In this document: one piece after another, positions 12,003 to 20,501 of the stretch
Layout: each line of letters starts with the position of its first letter
Position numbering within the stretch: the first letter of the stretch is position 1
DNA from: Actinomadura sp. KC06
Lineage (GTDB): Bacteria; Actinomycetota; Actinomycetes; Streptosporangiales; Streptosporangiaceae
Direction of reading: 5' to 3'
DNA length: 64,000 bases
Assembly: GCF_004348735.1 (NCBI RefSeq)
Contig: NZ_SMKT01000001.1
Location: forward strand, 1-64,000
The notes under the pieces: generated by a model
What the model saw: only the letters and a program-made list of their open reading frames with translations
Told to the model about the DNA's origin: nothing
Databases searched by the model: none
Made by a program: the position numbers and the translations under genes

Positions 12003-13459
12003 GGCGCCCCCTTCCCCGCGGGCCCGGCCGCCAGCCGGGAGTGGCGGCGGCCGTACAGGAAGTACGCGGCCAGGCCGACGAGGGTCCACAGCAGGAACAC
12101 CACCCACGTCACCCCGCCCAGCCCGGCCATGAGGTAGACGCAGAACCCGACGCCGAGGAGCGGCGTCAGCGGGTAGAGCGGGGTCCGGAAGCTGCGCGGC
12201 AGGTCGGGACGGGTGCGGCGCAGGACGATGACCCCGACGCTGACCAGCGCGAACGCGAACAGCGTGCCGATGCTGGTGGCGTCCACCAGGCGGCCGAGCG
12301 GGATCGCGGCGGCGAGGATCGAGATGAGCCCCGCCACGATGACCGTGTTGGCGACCGGGACGCGGCGTCCGGGGCTGACCTTCTGGAACACGGGCGGGAC
12401 GAGCCCGTCCCGCGACATCGCGAACAGGATGCGGGTCTGCCCGTACATGACGGTGAGCACGACGCTCGCGATGGCGATCACCGCGCCGAGCGAGAGGATC
12501 ATCGACGGCCAGGTCCGCCCGGTCGCCGCGTCCAGCACCGCCGCCAGCGACGCCTCGGAGCCGCTGATGTCGAACCGCTCCCAGTGCATGGCGCCGACCG
12601 CCGCCAGGCCGACCAGCACGTAGATCACGGTCACGATGACCAGCGACAGGATGATCGCGAGCGGCAGGTCGCGGCGCGGGTTCTTGGCCTCCTCGCCCGC
12701 GGTGGAGGCGGCGTCGAAGCCGATGTAGGAGAAGAACACCTTCGACCCGGCGGCGCTGATCCCGGCCCAGCCCATCGGCGCGAACGAGCTCAGGTTCCCC
12801 GAGTCGAACGCGGTGAACGCGACCGCGCAGAAGAACAGCAGCACGCCGATCTTCAGGAACACCATGACCGTGTTGGCGGTGGCGCTCTCGGACGTCCCGC
12901 GCAGCAGCAGGAACGTCGCGAACATCACCACGATCACGGCCGGGACGTTGACGATCCCGCCCTCGCCCGGCGGCCCGCTCAGCTCCGCCGGGATCGTGAA
13001 CCCGGCCGCGTCGTCGAAGAACGCGCTGAGGTAGGAGCCCCACCCGACCGCGACCGCCGACACCGACACGGCGTACTCCAGCAGCAGGCACCAGCCGCAG
13101 ACCCACGCCACCAGCTCCCCGAGCGTGGCGTAGGAGTAGGAGTAGGACGAGCCGGACACGGGGATCGTCCCGGCCAGCTCGGCGTACGACAGGGCCGAGA
13201 ACAGCGCGGTGACGGCGGCGAGGACGAACGACAGCACGACCGCCGGCCCGGCCTTCGGCACCGCCTCGCCGAGGACGACGAAGATCCCGGTGCCGAGGGT
13301 CGCGCCGACGCTGAACAGGGTGAGCTGCAGGAGGCTCATCGTCCGCTTCAGCTCGCCGCCCTCGCCGCGGCCGCCCTCGGCGACGATCGCGTCGACCGGC
13401 TTCGTCCGCAGCAGGCTCCGCCCGAACGAGACCGGCGCCGCCCCCGTGCCGGTCTTCAC
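11999..13459 (-). CDS. APC-family cationic amino acid permease (CAT type)
   Basis: The 486-residue membrane transporter has about twelve to thirteen helices and the APC/CAT pattern: RTKPVDAIVAE near the start, TLFSVGATLGTGIFVVLG in helix 1, then YAELAGTIPVSGSSYSYSY. The CAT subgroup carries basic amino acids, and its place between carbamate kinase and the end of the arc operon suggests arginine uptake or arginine/ornithine exchange, replacing the usual ArcD. GTG 13459 is taken as the start because it overlaps the arcC stop (GTGA); the frame runs further upstream only inside arcC. Confidence 0.87.
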   Translation of the reverse strand: MKTGTGAAPVSFGRSLLRTKPVDAIVAEGGRGEGGELKRTMSLLQLTLFSVGATLGTGIFVVLGEAVPKAGPAVVLSFVLAAVTALFSALSYAELAGTIPVSGSSYSYSYATLGELVAWVCGWCLLLEYAVSVSAVAVGWGSYLSAFFDDAAGFTIPAELSGPPGEGGIVNVPAVIVVMFATFLLLRGTSESATANTVMVFLKIGVLLFFCAVAFTAFDSGNLSSFAPMGWAGISAAGSKVFFSYIGFDAASTAGEEAKNPRRDLPLAIILSLVIVTVIYVLVGLAAVGAMHWERFDISGSEASLAAVLDAATGRTWPSMILSLGAVIAIASVVLTVMYGQTRILFAMSRDGLVPPVFQKVSPGRRVPVANTVIVAGLISILAAAIPLGRLVDATSIGTLFAFALVSVGVIVLRRTRPDLPRSFRTPLYPLTPLLGVGFCVYLMAGLGGVTWVVFLLWTLVGLAAYFLYGRRHSRLAAGPAGKGAP

Positions 13460-14391
13460 AGGGTGCTCGCCAGCGGCCAGGTCGCGTTGGGGGTGACGAT
13501 CGTGCCCGCGGTGCCCTCGAGGATCTGCACGCACTGGTCGAGCATCCCGATGGCGGCCATGTCGCCGGTGCGCTCGACGAAGCCCGCCACCGCCTCGACC
13601 TTCGGGCCCATCGACCCGGCGGGGAAGTCCTGTGCGCGCAGCTCGTGCGGGGTCGTGTGGGTGATCTCCTCCTGCTCGGGGGTGCCGTAGTGCCGCATCA
13701 CCCGGGGCACGTCGGTGAGGATCAGCAGGGCGTCCGCGTCCATGCTCTCGGCCAGGACGGACGCGGTGAGATCCTTGTCGATCACCGCCTCGACGCCCTC
13801 CAGCCGGCCGACGTCGTTGCGGAACACCGGGATGCCGCCGCCGCCCGCGCAGACCACGACCGTCCCGAGCCGGACCAGCTCCCTGATCAGCCGGGTCTCG
13901 ATCACCCGCTGCGGGCGCGGGGACGGGACGACGCGGCGCCAGCGGTCGCCGTCCTGGCGGACCGTCCAGCCGTACTCGGCGGCGAGTTTCTCCGCCTCCT
14001 CCCGGTCGTAGACCTGGCCGACGAACTTGGTCGGGTTCTCGAACGCCGGGTCCACCGCCGACACCAGCGTCTGGTTGATCATCGCCATGACCTGGCGTCC
14101 CGGCAGCGCGTTCTGCAGCGCCTGCAGCATCCAGTAGCCGATCATGCCCTGGGTCTCGGCGCCGATCGTGTCGAGCGGGTACGGGCGGGTCAGGTTCGGG
14201 TCGTTGACGCTCTCCAGCGACAGCACCCCGACCTGCGGCCCGTTCCCGTGCGTGACGATCAGCTCGTGCCGCTCGGCGAGCGGCGCCAGCGCCCGCACGG
14301 CCCGGTCGACGTTGCGGCGCTGCGGCTCGGCGTCCGGTGTCTCACCGCGCTTGACCAGCGCGTTCCCGCCGAGCGCGACGACCACCCGCAT
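13456..14391 (-). CDS. arcC: Carbamate kinase
   Basis: The last step of the arginine deiminase pathway: carbamoyl phosphate plus ADP gives ATP, CO2 and ammonia. The 311 residues, the usual length, start with VVVALGGNAL and contain THGNGPQVG, the family signature CAGGGGIPV and the nucleotide-site segment DKDLTASVLA. It sits 30 bases after arcB and overlaps the permease gene, so it is translated with its operon partners. Confidence 0.96.
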   Translation of the reverse strand: MRVVVALGGNALVKRGETPDAEPQRRNVDRAVRALAPLAERHELIVTHGNGPQVGVLSLESVNDPNLTRPYPLDTIGAETQGMIGYWMLQALQNALPGRQVMAMINQTLVSAVDPAFENPTKFVGQVYDREEAEKLAAEYGWTVRQDGDRWRRVVPSPRPQRVIETRLIRELVRLGTVVVCAGGGGIPVFRNDVGRLEGVEAVIDKDLTASVLAESMDADALLILTDVPRVMRHYGTPEQEEITHTTPHELRAQDFPAGSMGPKVEAVAGFVERTGDMAAIGMLDQCVQILEGTAGTIVTPNATWPLASTL

Positions 14392-14421
14392 AGTCCCCCC
14401 TTGTCAGAACCCGCCCGGCGG

Positions 14422-15423
14422 TCAGCCGAGCGTCGCGACCATGACCGCCTTGATGGTGTGCATCCGGTTCTCCGCCTCGTCGAACACGATCGAGGCCGAG
14501 GACTCGAACACGTCCTCGGTGACCTCCAGGCCCTCCATGCCGGTCTTCTGGTAGAGCTGCTCCCCCACGGCGGTCTCCCGGTTGTGGAGGGCGGGGAGGC
14601 AGTGCATGAACTTCGCGTCCGGGTTGCCGGTCGCCCGCATGACGTCCGCGTTGACCTGGTAGGGGCGGAGCAGCGCGATGCGCTCGTCCCAGACGTCGGC
14701 GGGCTCGCCCATCGACACCCACACGTCGGTGATCACGAAGTCGGCGCCCCGCACGCCCTCCCGGACGTCCTCGGTGAGGGTGATGTCCGCGCCGGTCGTT
14801 GCGGCGACCGCGTTGGACGGCTTGACGACCGTCTCCTCGTCCGGCCAGAGGGCCCGCGGCGCGACGATGCGGACGTTCATCCCGAGCAGCGCACCGGCCG
14901 CGACGTACGAATGGCCCATGTTGTTGCGGGCGTCGCCCAGATACGCGTACGTGACGTCGCGCAGGGGCTTGTCGCTGTGCTCGCGCATGGTGAGCATGTC
15001 GGCGAGCATCTGCGTCGGATGCCACTCGTCGGTCAGGCCGTTCCACACCGGGACGCCCGCGTACTCGGCCAGTTCCTCGACGAGCCTCTGGCTGGAGCCC
15101 CGGTACTCGATGCCGTCGTACATCCGTCCCAGGACGCGCGCGGTGTCCTTCATCGATTCCTTGTGGCCGATCTGGGTGCCGCCAGGGTCCAGGTAGGTCA
15201 CGTGGGCGCCCTGGTCGTGCGCGGCGACCTCGAAGGCGCAGCGCGTCCTGGTGGACGTCTTCTCGAAGATCAGCGCGATGTTCTTGCCGGTCAGCGCCGG
15301 GTTCTCCGCCCGGCTGTACTTGGCGGCCTTCAGCTCGGCCGCCAGGTCGAGCAGGAACCCGAACTCCCTGGGGGTGAAGTCGAGCTCCTTGAGGAAGCTG
15401 CGCCCGCGAAGGTTGAACGCCAT
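14422..15423 (-). CDS. arcB: Ornithine carbamoyltransferase, catabolic
   Basis: Converts citrulline and phosphate to ornithine and carbamoyl phosphate when working in the deiminase pathway. The 333 residues carry the carbamoyl-phosphate site [12 protein letters not shown], the [12 protein letters not shown] segment, and the ornithine-site Cys in [10 protein letters not shown]. Length and operon context (arcA before, arcC after) favour the catabolic enzyme over the biosynthetic ArgF, though the sequence alone does not prove direction. The ATG at 15423 has GGGA/GGAG-type bases upstream. Confidence 0.95.
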   Translation of the reverse strand: MAFNLRGRSFLKELDFTPREFGFLLDLAAELKAAKYSRAENPALTGKNIALIFEKTSTRTRCAFEVAAHDQGAHVTYLDPGGTQIGHKESMKDTARVLGRMYDGIEYRGSSQRLVEELAEYAGVPVWNGLTDEWHPTQMLADMLTMREHSDKPLRDVTYAYLGDARNNMGHSYVAAGALLGMNVRIVAPRALWPDEETVVKPSNAVAATTGADITLTEDVREGVRGADFVITDVWVSMGEPADVWDERIALLRPYQVNADVMRATGNPDAKFMHCLPALHNRETAVGEQLYQKTGMEGLEVTEDVFESSASIVFDEAENRMHTIKAVMVATLG

Positions 15424-15449
15424 CCGTCTCTCCTGGGAAGTGGCGGGCG

Positions 15450-16694
15450 TCAGGCGTCCCGCTCGATCGGGCAGGACATGCAGCGCGGGCCGCCGCGCCC
15501 GCGGCCGAGCTCGCTGCCGCGGATCGTGATGACCTCGATCCCGTTCCGGCTCAGATGGTTGTTGCTCGTCGCGTTGCGCTCGTAGGCGACGACGACGCCG
15601 GGCGAGACGGCCAGGACGTTGGAGCCGTCGTCCCACTGCTCGCGCTCGGCGGCGAACACGTCCTGCGTCGGGGTGAGGACCTTGATCGCGTCCAGCCCGA
15701 GGGCCGCCGCGATCACCCGGTGCATGTCCTCGGGCGGATGGTCGGTGATCTTCAGCTCCTTCTCGGTGTCGCCCGGCTCGACGGTGTGGGACGGCAGCAT
15801 CCCCATCCCCGCGTACGTGGTGAACACGCCGTGGTCGACCATGGTCATGACGGTGTCCAGGTGCATGAACGCCCGCTTCTGCGGCATCCGCAGCGCGACG
15901 ATCCGGCCGCACGAACCGGCGGCGAACAGCGACTGCGCGAGCATCTCCACGGCCTGCGGCTGCGTCCGCTCGCTCATCCCGACCAGGACGGCGCCGTTCC
16001 CGATGACCAGGACGTCGCCGCCCTCCAGGGTCGCCGGGGCCATCTCCATGCCCTTGTTCCAGACGTGGAAGCCGCCGCAGGCGCCGGGCCTGCCGTAGCC
16101 GTCGGCGAACAGCGGATGCCAGCGGTAGATCGCCTCCATGTTCACCGTCTCGCGCATCCGCGCCTTCTTGCGCATCGTGTTGATCGACACGCCGTCGTAG
16201 ATCCAGCAGGAGGTGTCGCGGGTGAACAGGTGGTTGGGCAGCGGCGGCAGGATGAACCCGTCCAGCGGGATGGAGTGGAACGCGATCGACGCCGGCTCCG
16301 GCATCCGCTCCAGCATCTCCCGCTTGGTGATCCCGCCGACGAGGAACGCGCTCAGCTCGGCGGGGTCCATCGCGTCGAAGCAGTTGCGGATCGCGTCGAC
16401 GGCGAGCGGGCCGAACCAGTGCGGGTCGACGACGGCGTCGAGGATGTGGACGCGGGCCTCGGGGTTCTCGACCGTCTCGCGCAGCAGGTCGAGCACCAGG
16501 TGCGTCCGGACGCCCTGCGCGCGCAGCACGTCCTCGAACTCCTCGTGCTCCTCCACGGCCCGCCTGACCCACAGCACGTCGTCGAAGAGCAGGCCAGCGG
16601 CGTTGGACGGGGTCAGCCGCTTCAGCGACAGCTCGGGCCGGTGCAGCAGCACGCTCCGCAGCCGCCCGACCTCCGAGTCGACATGGAACGCCAT
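15450..16694 (-). CDS. arcA: Arginine deiminase
   Basis: Hydrolyses arginine to citrulline and ammonia, the first step of anaerobic arginine fermentation. The 414-residue enzyme shows the guanidino-modifying-enzyme residues: FTRDTSCW, the His in MHLDTVMTM, and the catalytic Cys in [12 protein letters not shown] near the C-terminus. ATG 16694 follows GAGGAGG (start of the transcript side) by a few bases; GTG 16700 two codons earlier is possible. It heads the operon arcA-arcB-arcC-permease-Usp. No ArgR or CRP/FNR-like site was recognised in the 196 bases upstream. Confidence 0.96.
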   Translation of the reverse strand: MAFHVDSEVGRLRSVLLHRPELSLKRLTPSNAAGLLFDDVLWVRRAVEEHEEFEDVLRAQGVRTHLVLDLLRETVENPEARVHILDAVVDPHWFGPLAVDAIRNCFDAMDPAELSAFLVGGITKREMLERMPEPASIAFHSIPLDGFILPPLPNHLFTRDTSCWIYDGVSINTMRKKARMRETVNMEAIYRWHPLFADGYGRPGACGGFHVWNKGMEMAPATLEGGDVLVIGNGAVLVGMSERTQPQAVEMLAQSLFAAGSCGRIVALRMPQKRAFMHLDTVMTMVDHGVFTTYAGMGMLPSHTVEPGDTEKELKITDHPPEDMHRVIAAALGLDAIKVLTPTQDVFAAEREQWDDGSNVLAVSPGVVVAYERNATSNNHLSRNGIEVITIRGSELGRGRGGPRCMSCPIERDA

Positions 16695-16877
16695 CCCCAC
16701 CTCCTCGGGACCCGGCGCCGATGGCGGGCCCCAGGCCGCCAGGCCCCGCCCCGGCGACAGGCGGTCAATTCCCCCGGCTCACGTGGGCGAAACTAGATCC
16801 ACTTTCCCTCGGCGCCTTTACCGCGCCTTCACCGTCCCGGCGGCGGGACCGGGCGCGGGGCCGTCCCTCCCCCGACC

Positions 16878-16883
16878 TAAACT
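16878..16883 (+). promoter_or_regulatory. -10 box (TAAACT), leaderless ABC ATPase gene
   Basis: TAAACT ends seven bases before ATG 16891, and no ribosome-binding site lies between them, so transcription probably starts at the start codon. Confidence 0.6.
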
Positions 16884-16890
16884 CGTGGGC

Positions 16891-17829
16891 ATGACACCCC
16901 CCGGAGACGGCGCCGTCGAGCTGCGCACGCTCGTCAAGCGCTATGGCGCGGCCGGCGGCGCGCGGCCCGCCGTGGACGGCCTGTCGCTCACCGCCGCCCG
17001 GGGCGCGGTCACCTCGCTGCTCGGCCCGAACGGCGCGGGCAAGACCACCGTGATCGAGATCTGCGAGGGGTTCCGGCGGGCCGACTCGGGAACGGTCCGC
17101 GTCCTCGGCCTCGATCCCGTCGCCGACGGGCGGGCGCTGAAGCCGCGGGTGGGCGTGATGCCGCAGTCGGGCGGCGTGCCCGGCACGGCCCGCGCCGGCG
17201 AGTTCCTGCGGCTCGTCGCCTCGTTCCACGCGACGCCGCTCGACCCGTCCGCGCTGCTGGAGCGGCTCGGCCTCGCCGGGCACGCCCGCGCCCAGGTCCG
17301 CCGCATGTCGGGCGGGCAGCAGCAGCGGCTGTCGCTGGCCGTCGCCGTGGTCGGACGGCCGGAGCTGGTCTTCCTCGACGAGCCCACCACCGGCCTCGAC
17401 CCGCAGGCCAGGCACGCCACCTGGACGCTGATCGAGGAGCTCCGCGCCGCAGGGGTCTCGGTCGTCCTCACCACGCACAACATGGAGGAGGCCGAGCGCC
17501 TCTCCGACCACGTCGTCATCGTCGACCACGGCAGGGTCGTCGCCGAGGGCGCCCCCGAGGAGCTGACCGGCGCGGAGCGTCAGCTGCGCTTCCGCGCCCG
17601 TCCCGGCCTCGGCCTGGAGGAGCTGCTGTCGGCGCTGCCCGCCGGGAGCGCCGCCAAGGAGTCGCCCGCCGGGCACTACCTGATCGAGGCGGACGTGCGG
17701 CCCGAGCTGCTCGCCACCGTCACCGCCTGGTGCGCCTCGCACGGCGTCATGACCGAGGACCTGCGGATCGAGCGCCGCACCCTGGAGGACGTCTTCCTCG
17801 AACTGACCGGACGGGAGCTCCGCTCGTGA
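16891..17829 (+). CDS. ABC transporter ATP-binding protein (drug/lipid exporter type)
   Basis: The 312-residue ATPase of the DrrA/CcmA-like exporter class has Walker A LLGPNGAGKTT, a Q-loop in GVMPQSGGVPG, signature MSGGQQQRLSLA, Walker B LVFLDEPTTGLD and H-loop LTTHNMEEAE. The C-terminal 70 residues, ending RTLEDVFLELTGREL, form the regulatory tail typical of this class. It overlaps the permease gene (GTGA), giving a one-ATPase, one-permease exporter. The substrate is unknown. An ABC pair in this position near the heme A genes also occurs in other actinobacteria. Confidence 0.92.
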   Translation: MTPPGDGAVELRTLVKRYGAAGGARPAVDGLSLTAARGAVTSLLGPNGAGKTTVIEICEGFRRADSGTVRVLGLDPVADGRALKPRVGVMPQSGGVPGTARAGEFLRLVASFHATPLDPSALLERLGLAGHARAQVRRMSGGQQQRLSLAVAVVGRPELVFLDEPTTGLDPQARHATWTLIEELRAAGVSVVLTTHNMEEAERLSDHVVIVDHGRVVAEGAPEELTGAERQLRFRARPGLGLEELLSALPAGSAAKESPAGHYLIEADVRPELLATVTAWCASHGVMTEDLRIERRTLEDVFLELTGRELRS

Positions 17830-18596
17830 CCGCCCCCATGGACCTGTCCCCGGCGCCCGGCGCGGTGCCGCTGCCGCGGATGATCCTCGCCCAGGCCGCC
17901 TTCGAGATCCGCGCCGTGCTCCGCAACGGCGAGCAGCTGCTGCTGACGCTGATCATCCCGGTGGTGCTGCTCGTGCTGTTCGGCGCCACCTCCCTGCTCG
18001 ACCTCGGGCCCGGCCGCCGGATCGACTTCCTCGCGCCGGGCGTCCTCGCGCTCGCGGTGATGTCCACGGCGTTCACCGGGCAGGCGATCGGGACGGGCTT
18101 CGAGCGGCGCTACGGCGTCCTCAAGCGGCTCGGCGCGACGCCGCTGCCGCGCGGCGGGCTCATCGCCGCCAAGACCCTCGCCGTGCTCGCCGTCGAGGCG
18201 GTGCAGGCCGCCGTGATCTGCGCGGTGGCGCTGGCGCTCGGCTGGCACCCGCAGGGCGACCCCTTCTCGGTGATCGTGCTGCTGCTGCTCGGGACGGCCG
18301 CGTTCAGCGGCTTCGGGCTCCTCATGGCGGGGACGCTGCGCGCCGAGGCCACCCTCGCCGCCGCCAACCTCGTCTACATCCTGCTGCTGGCCGCCGGCGG
18401 CGTCGTCTTCCCCCTGGACGAGTTCCCGGGCGGGGTCCGCAACGCGCTGGAGTTGCTGCCCATCACGGCGCTGGCCGAGGGTCTGCGGGACGTCCTCCAG
18501 GGCGGCGCGTCCCTCCCCGGCACGCCCCTCATCGTCCTCGCGGTGTGGGCCGTCGCGGGGCTCGTCCTGGCCGGGAGGTTCTTCAAATGGGAGTAG
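17826..18596 (+). CDS. ABC-2 type transporter permease
   Basis: The 256-residue membrane subunit partners the ATPase upstream. It has six hydrophobic helices of the ABC-2 family, an N-terminal FEIRAVLRNGEQLLLTLIIPVVL segment, the GFERRYGVLKRLGATPLPR coupling loop typical of the family, and FPLDEFPGGVRNALELLPITAL before the last helices. GTG 17826 overlaps the ATPase stop. Export of a lipid, drug or heme-related compound is possible; nothing in the sequence decides it. Confidence 0.9.
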   Translation: MTAPMDLSPAPGAVPLPRMILAQAAFEIRAVLRNGEQLLLTLIIPVVLLVLFGATSLLDLGPGRRIDFLAPGVLALAVMSTAFTGQAIGTGFERRYGVLKRLGATPLPRGGLIAAKTLAVLAVEAVQAAVICAVALALGWHPQGDPFSVIVLLLLGTAAFSGFGLLMAGTLRAEATLAAANLVYILLLAAGGVVFPLDEFPGGVRNALELLPITALAEGLRDVLQGGASLPGTPLIVLAVWAVAGLVLAGRFFKWE

Positions 18597-18599
18597 CGG

Positions 18600-19538
18600 A
18601 TGGCACTCGCTGAGGCGCCCGGGTCGCTCGGCGGCGCGTCGCGGGCGCCCGGACGCGCCCGCATGCTGTCGCTCGGGTCGGTGCCGCCGCCCGCGCTGAT
18701 CCTGCTCGGCATCATCTCCCTGCAGGTCGGGGCCGGGATGGCCAAGCACCTGTTCGACCGGCTGCCGCCGAGCGCCGTCGTGACGATCCGGCTGCTGACG
18801 TCCGCGATCGTGCTGGGGTTCCTGGCTCGCAAGGCGATGCGGACGATCCTGCGCGACCACTCCCGCTCCAGCCTCGCCATCGCCGCCTGCTTCGGGCTCG
18901 CGCTGGCGCTGATGAACTTCTCGATCTACCAGTCGTTCGCGCGGATCCCGCTGGGCGTGGCGGTGACGATCGAGTTCCTCGGGCCGCTGACGGTGGCGAT
19001 CGTCGCGTCCCGGCGTCCGAGGGACGCGCTGTGGGTCGTGCTGGCCGGGGCGGGCGTGGTCATGCTGGCCAGGGGCGGCGCCGACGACCTCGACCCGGTC
19101 GGGATCGCGTTCGCGCTGCTCGCCGGGGCGTGCTGGGCCGCGTACATCCTGCTGACCGCCGCCACCGGGCAGCGGTTCCCCGGGTCCACCGGCCTGGCCT
19201 TCGCCAGCGTCATCGGGTCGATCGCGATCCTGCCGCTGGGCGTCGCGTCCGCCGGGTCGGCCCTGCTCGACCCGAAGCTCCTGCTGATCGGGCTCGGCGT
19301 CGGGCTGCTGTCGTCGGTGATCCCGTACTCGCTGGAGCTGGAGGCGCTGCGGCGGATGCCCGCCCGCGTCTTCGGGATCCTGATGAGCCTGGAGCCCGCC
19401 GTGGCCGCGCTGGTCGGGGTGGCGCTGCTCGGCGAGATCCTCACCGGACGCCAGTGGGTCGCGATCTGCTGCGTCATCGTCGCCTGCGCGGGCGCCACGC
19501 GGAGCCAGAAGGATCCGCCGGAAGCACCCGAAGCGTAA
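18600..19538 (+). CDS. EamA/RhtA-family metabolite exporter
   Basis: The 312-residue membrane protein has ten predicted helices built as two EamA repeats, like RhtA-type amino acid exporters: the first repeat ends VVLAGAGVVMLARGG, the second has GLLSSVIPYSLELEALRRM and ILMSLEPAVAALVGVALLGE, a well-kept EamA signature. The ATG stands three bases after the ABC permease stop, with GGGAG just upstream, so it is probably co-transcribed. An inner ATG at 18663 would remove a poorly conserved tail. Substrate unknown. Confidence 0.88.
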   Translation: MALAEAPGSLGGASRAPGRARMLSLGSVPPPALILLGIISLQVGAGMAKHLFDRLPPSAVVTIRLLTSAIVLGFLARKAMRTILRDHSRSSLAIAACFGLALALMNFSIYQSFARIPLGVAVTIEFLGPLTVAIVASRRPRDALWVVLAGAGVVMLARGGADDLDPVGIAFALLAGACWAAYILLTAATGQRFPGSTGLAFASVIGSIAILPLGVASAGSALLDPKLLLIGLGVGLLSSVIPYSLELEALRRMPARVFGILMSLEPAVAALVGVALLGEILTGRQWVAICCVIVACAGATRSQKDPPEAPEA

Positions 19539-19603
19539 GTGGCGGACGGTTGTGGCAGCGTGGAAGGATCGGATCAAGGATCGTCCAGCGGAGAGGAGCC
19601 GCC

Positions 19604-20440
19604 GTGACCGGCCGGAGCGAGGACCAGGGGATTCCGCCCGAGTTCTTCGAGGCGGGGTCGGCGTCGTTCGTCGACTTCCTGCGCGTCCACTCCCCCGAGC
19701 TGCTGCCCGTCAACCGGGTGCCGGACGGGGACGTCCCGGAGCTGCCGCACGGCACCACCGTCCTGGCGCTGACGTTCCCCGGCGGCGTCATGATGGCGGG
19801 CGACCGGCGCGCCACCCAGGGCAACCGCATCGCCTACCGCCACCTCGACAAGGTGCAGCGCGGCGACGAGTACTCCGCCGTCGCGTTCGCGGGGACGGTC
19901 GGGCTGGCGCTGGAGATGGTCCGGCTGTTCCAGGTCGAGCTGGAGCACTACGAGAAGATGGAGACCGTACCGCTGTCGCTGCCGGGCAAGGCCCGCCGCC
20001 TCGGCGCCGTCATCCAGGCCAACCTCGCCCAGGCGCTGCAGGGCCTCGCGGTGGTCCCGCTGTTCACCGGGTACGACCCCGACACCGGCGAGGGACGGAT
20101 CTACACCTACGACATCACCGGCGCCCCGCAGGAGGCCCGCGACTTCCACGCGGACGGCTCAGGCTCCCCGTACGCGCTGGGCGCGCTCAAGAAGCTGTAC
20201 CGCAGCGACCTGTCGCTGGAGGACGCGGCGACGGTCTGCGTGCAGGCCCTGTACGACGCGGCCGACGACGACACCGCCACCGGCGGCCCCGACCTGGCCC
20301 GGCGGATCTTCCCGACGATCGCGGTCGTCACCGAGGACGGCTACCGGCGCCTGCCGGAGGAGCAGGTCTCCGCGATCGCCGAGGACGTCGTCCGCGCCCG
20401 GATGGACGACCCGAACGGGCCCGTCGCGCCGCTGCGCTGA
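19604..20440 (+). CDS. 20S proteasome beta-subunit homologue, solitary
   Basis: The 278 residues match actinobacterial PrcB throughout: a 50-residue propeptide (FVDFLRVHSPELLP), then HG|TTVLAL with catalytic Thr at residue 51. Counting from it, Asp17 (GDRRAT) and Lys33 (HLDKV) are both kept, as are YSAVAFAGTVGLALEMVRLFQVELEHYEK and GLAVVPLFTGYD. It should therefore be an active, self-processing peptidase. No alpha subunit, Pup, Dop or ATPase gene is near; its neighbours are EamA and PolX. GTG 19604 follows GAGAGGAG (19591-19598). It may be a second beta subunit used together with the standard proteasome. Confidence 0.88.
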   Translation: MTGRSEDQGIPPEFFEAGSASFVDFLRVHSPELLPVNRVPDGDVPELPHGTTVLALTFPGGVMMAGDRRATQGNRIAYRHLDKVQRGDEYSAVAFAGTVGLALEMVRLFQVELEHYEKMETVPLSLPGKARRLGAVIQANLAQALQGLAVVPLFTGYDPDTGEGRIYTYDITGAPQEARDFHADGSGSPYALGALKKLYRSDLSLEDAATVCVQALYDAADDDTATGGPDLARRIFPTIAVVTEDGYRRLPEEQVSAIAEDVVRARMDDPNGPVAPLR

Positions 20441-20488
20441 CCCGCGTCCCGCCAGGCGTCCTGGAGCCGGAACGTCGGACCCGGCTTC

Positions 20489-20494
20489 TAGACT
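20489..20494 (+). promoter_or_regulatory. -10 box (TAGACT), leaderless polX
   Basis: TAGACT ends seven bases before ATG 20502. There is no ribosome-binding site in between. Confidence 0.65.
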
Positions 20495-20501
20495 CGAAGG
20501 C

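Noticed and set aside
11999..13459. ArcD arginine/ornithine antiporter
   Set aside because: The motifs (RTKPVD, GATLGTGIFVV) are those of CAT-type APC permeases, so only the position, not the sequence, supports ArcD.
16695..16890. ArgR or CRP/FNR site upstream of arcA
   Set aside because: No convincing match to either consensus was found; TTGACC is present but without a partner -10 box.
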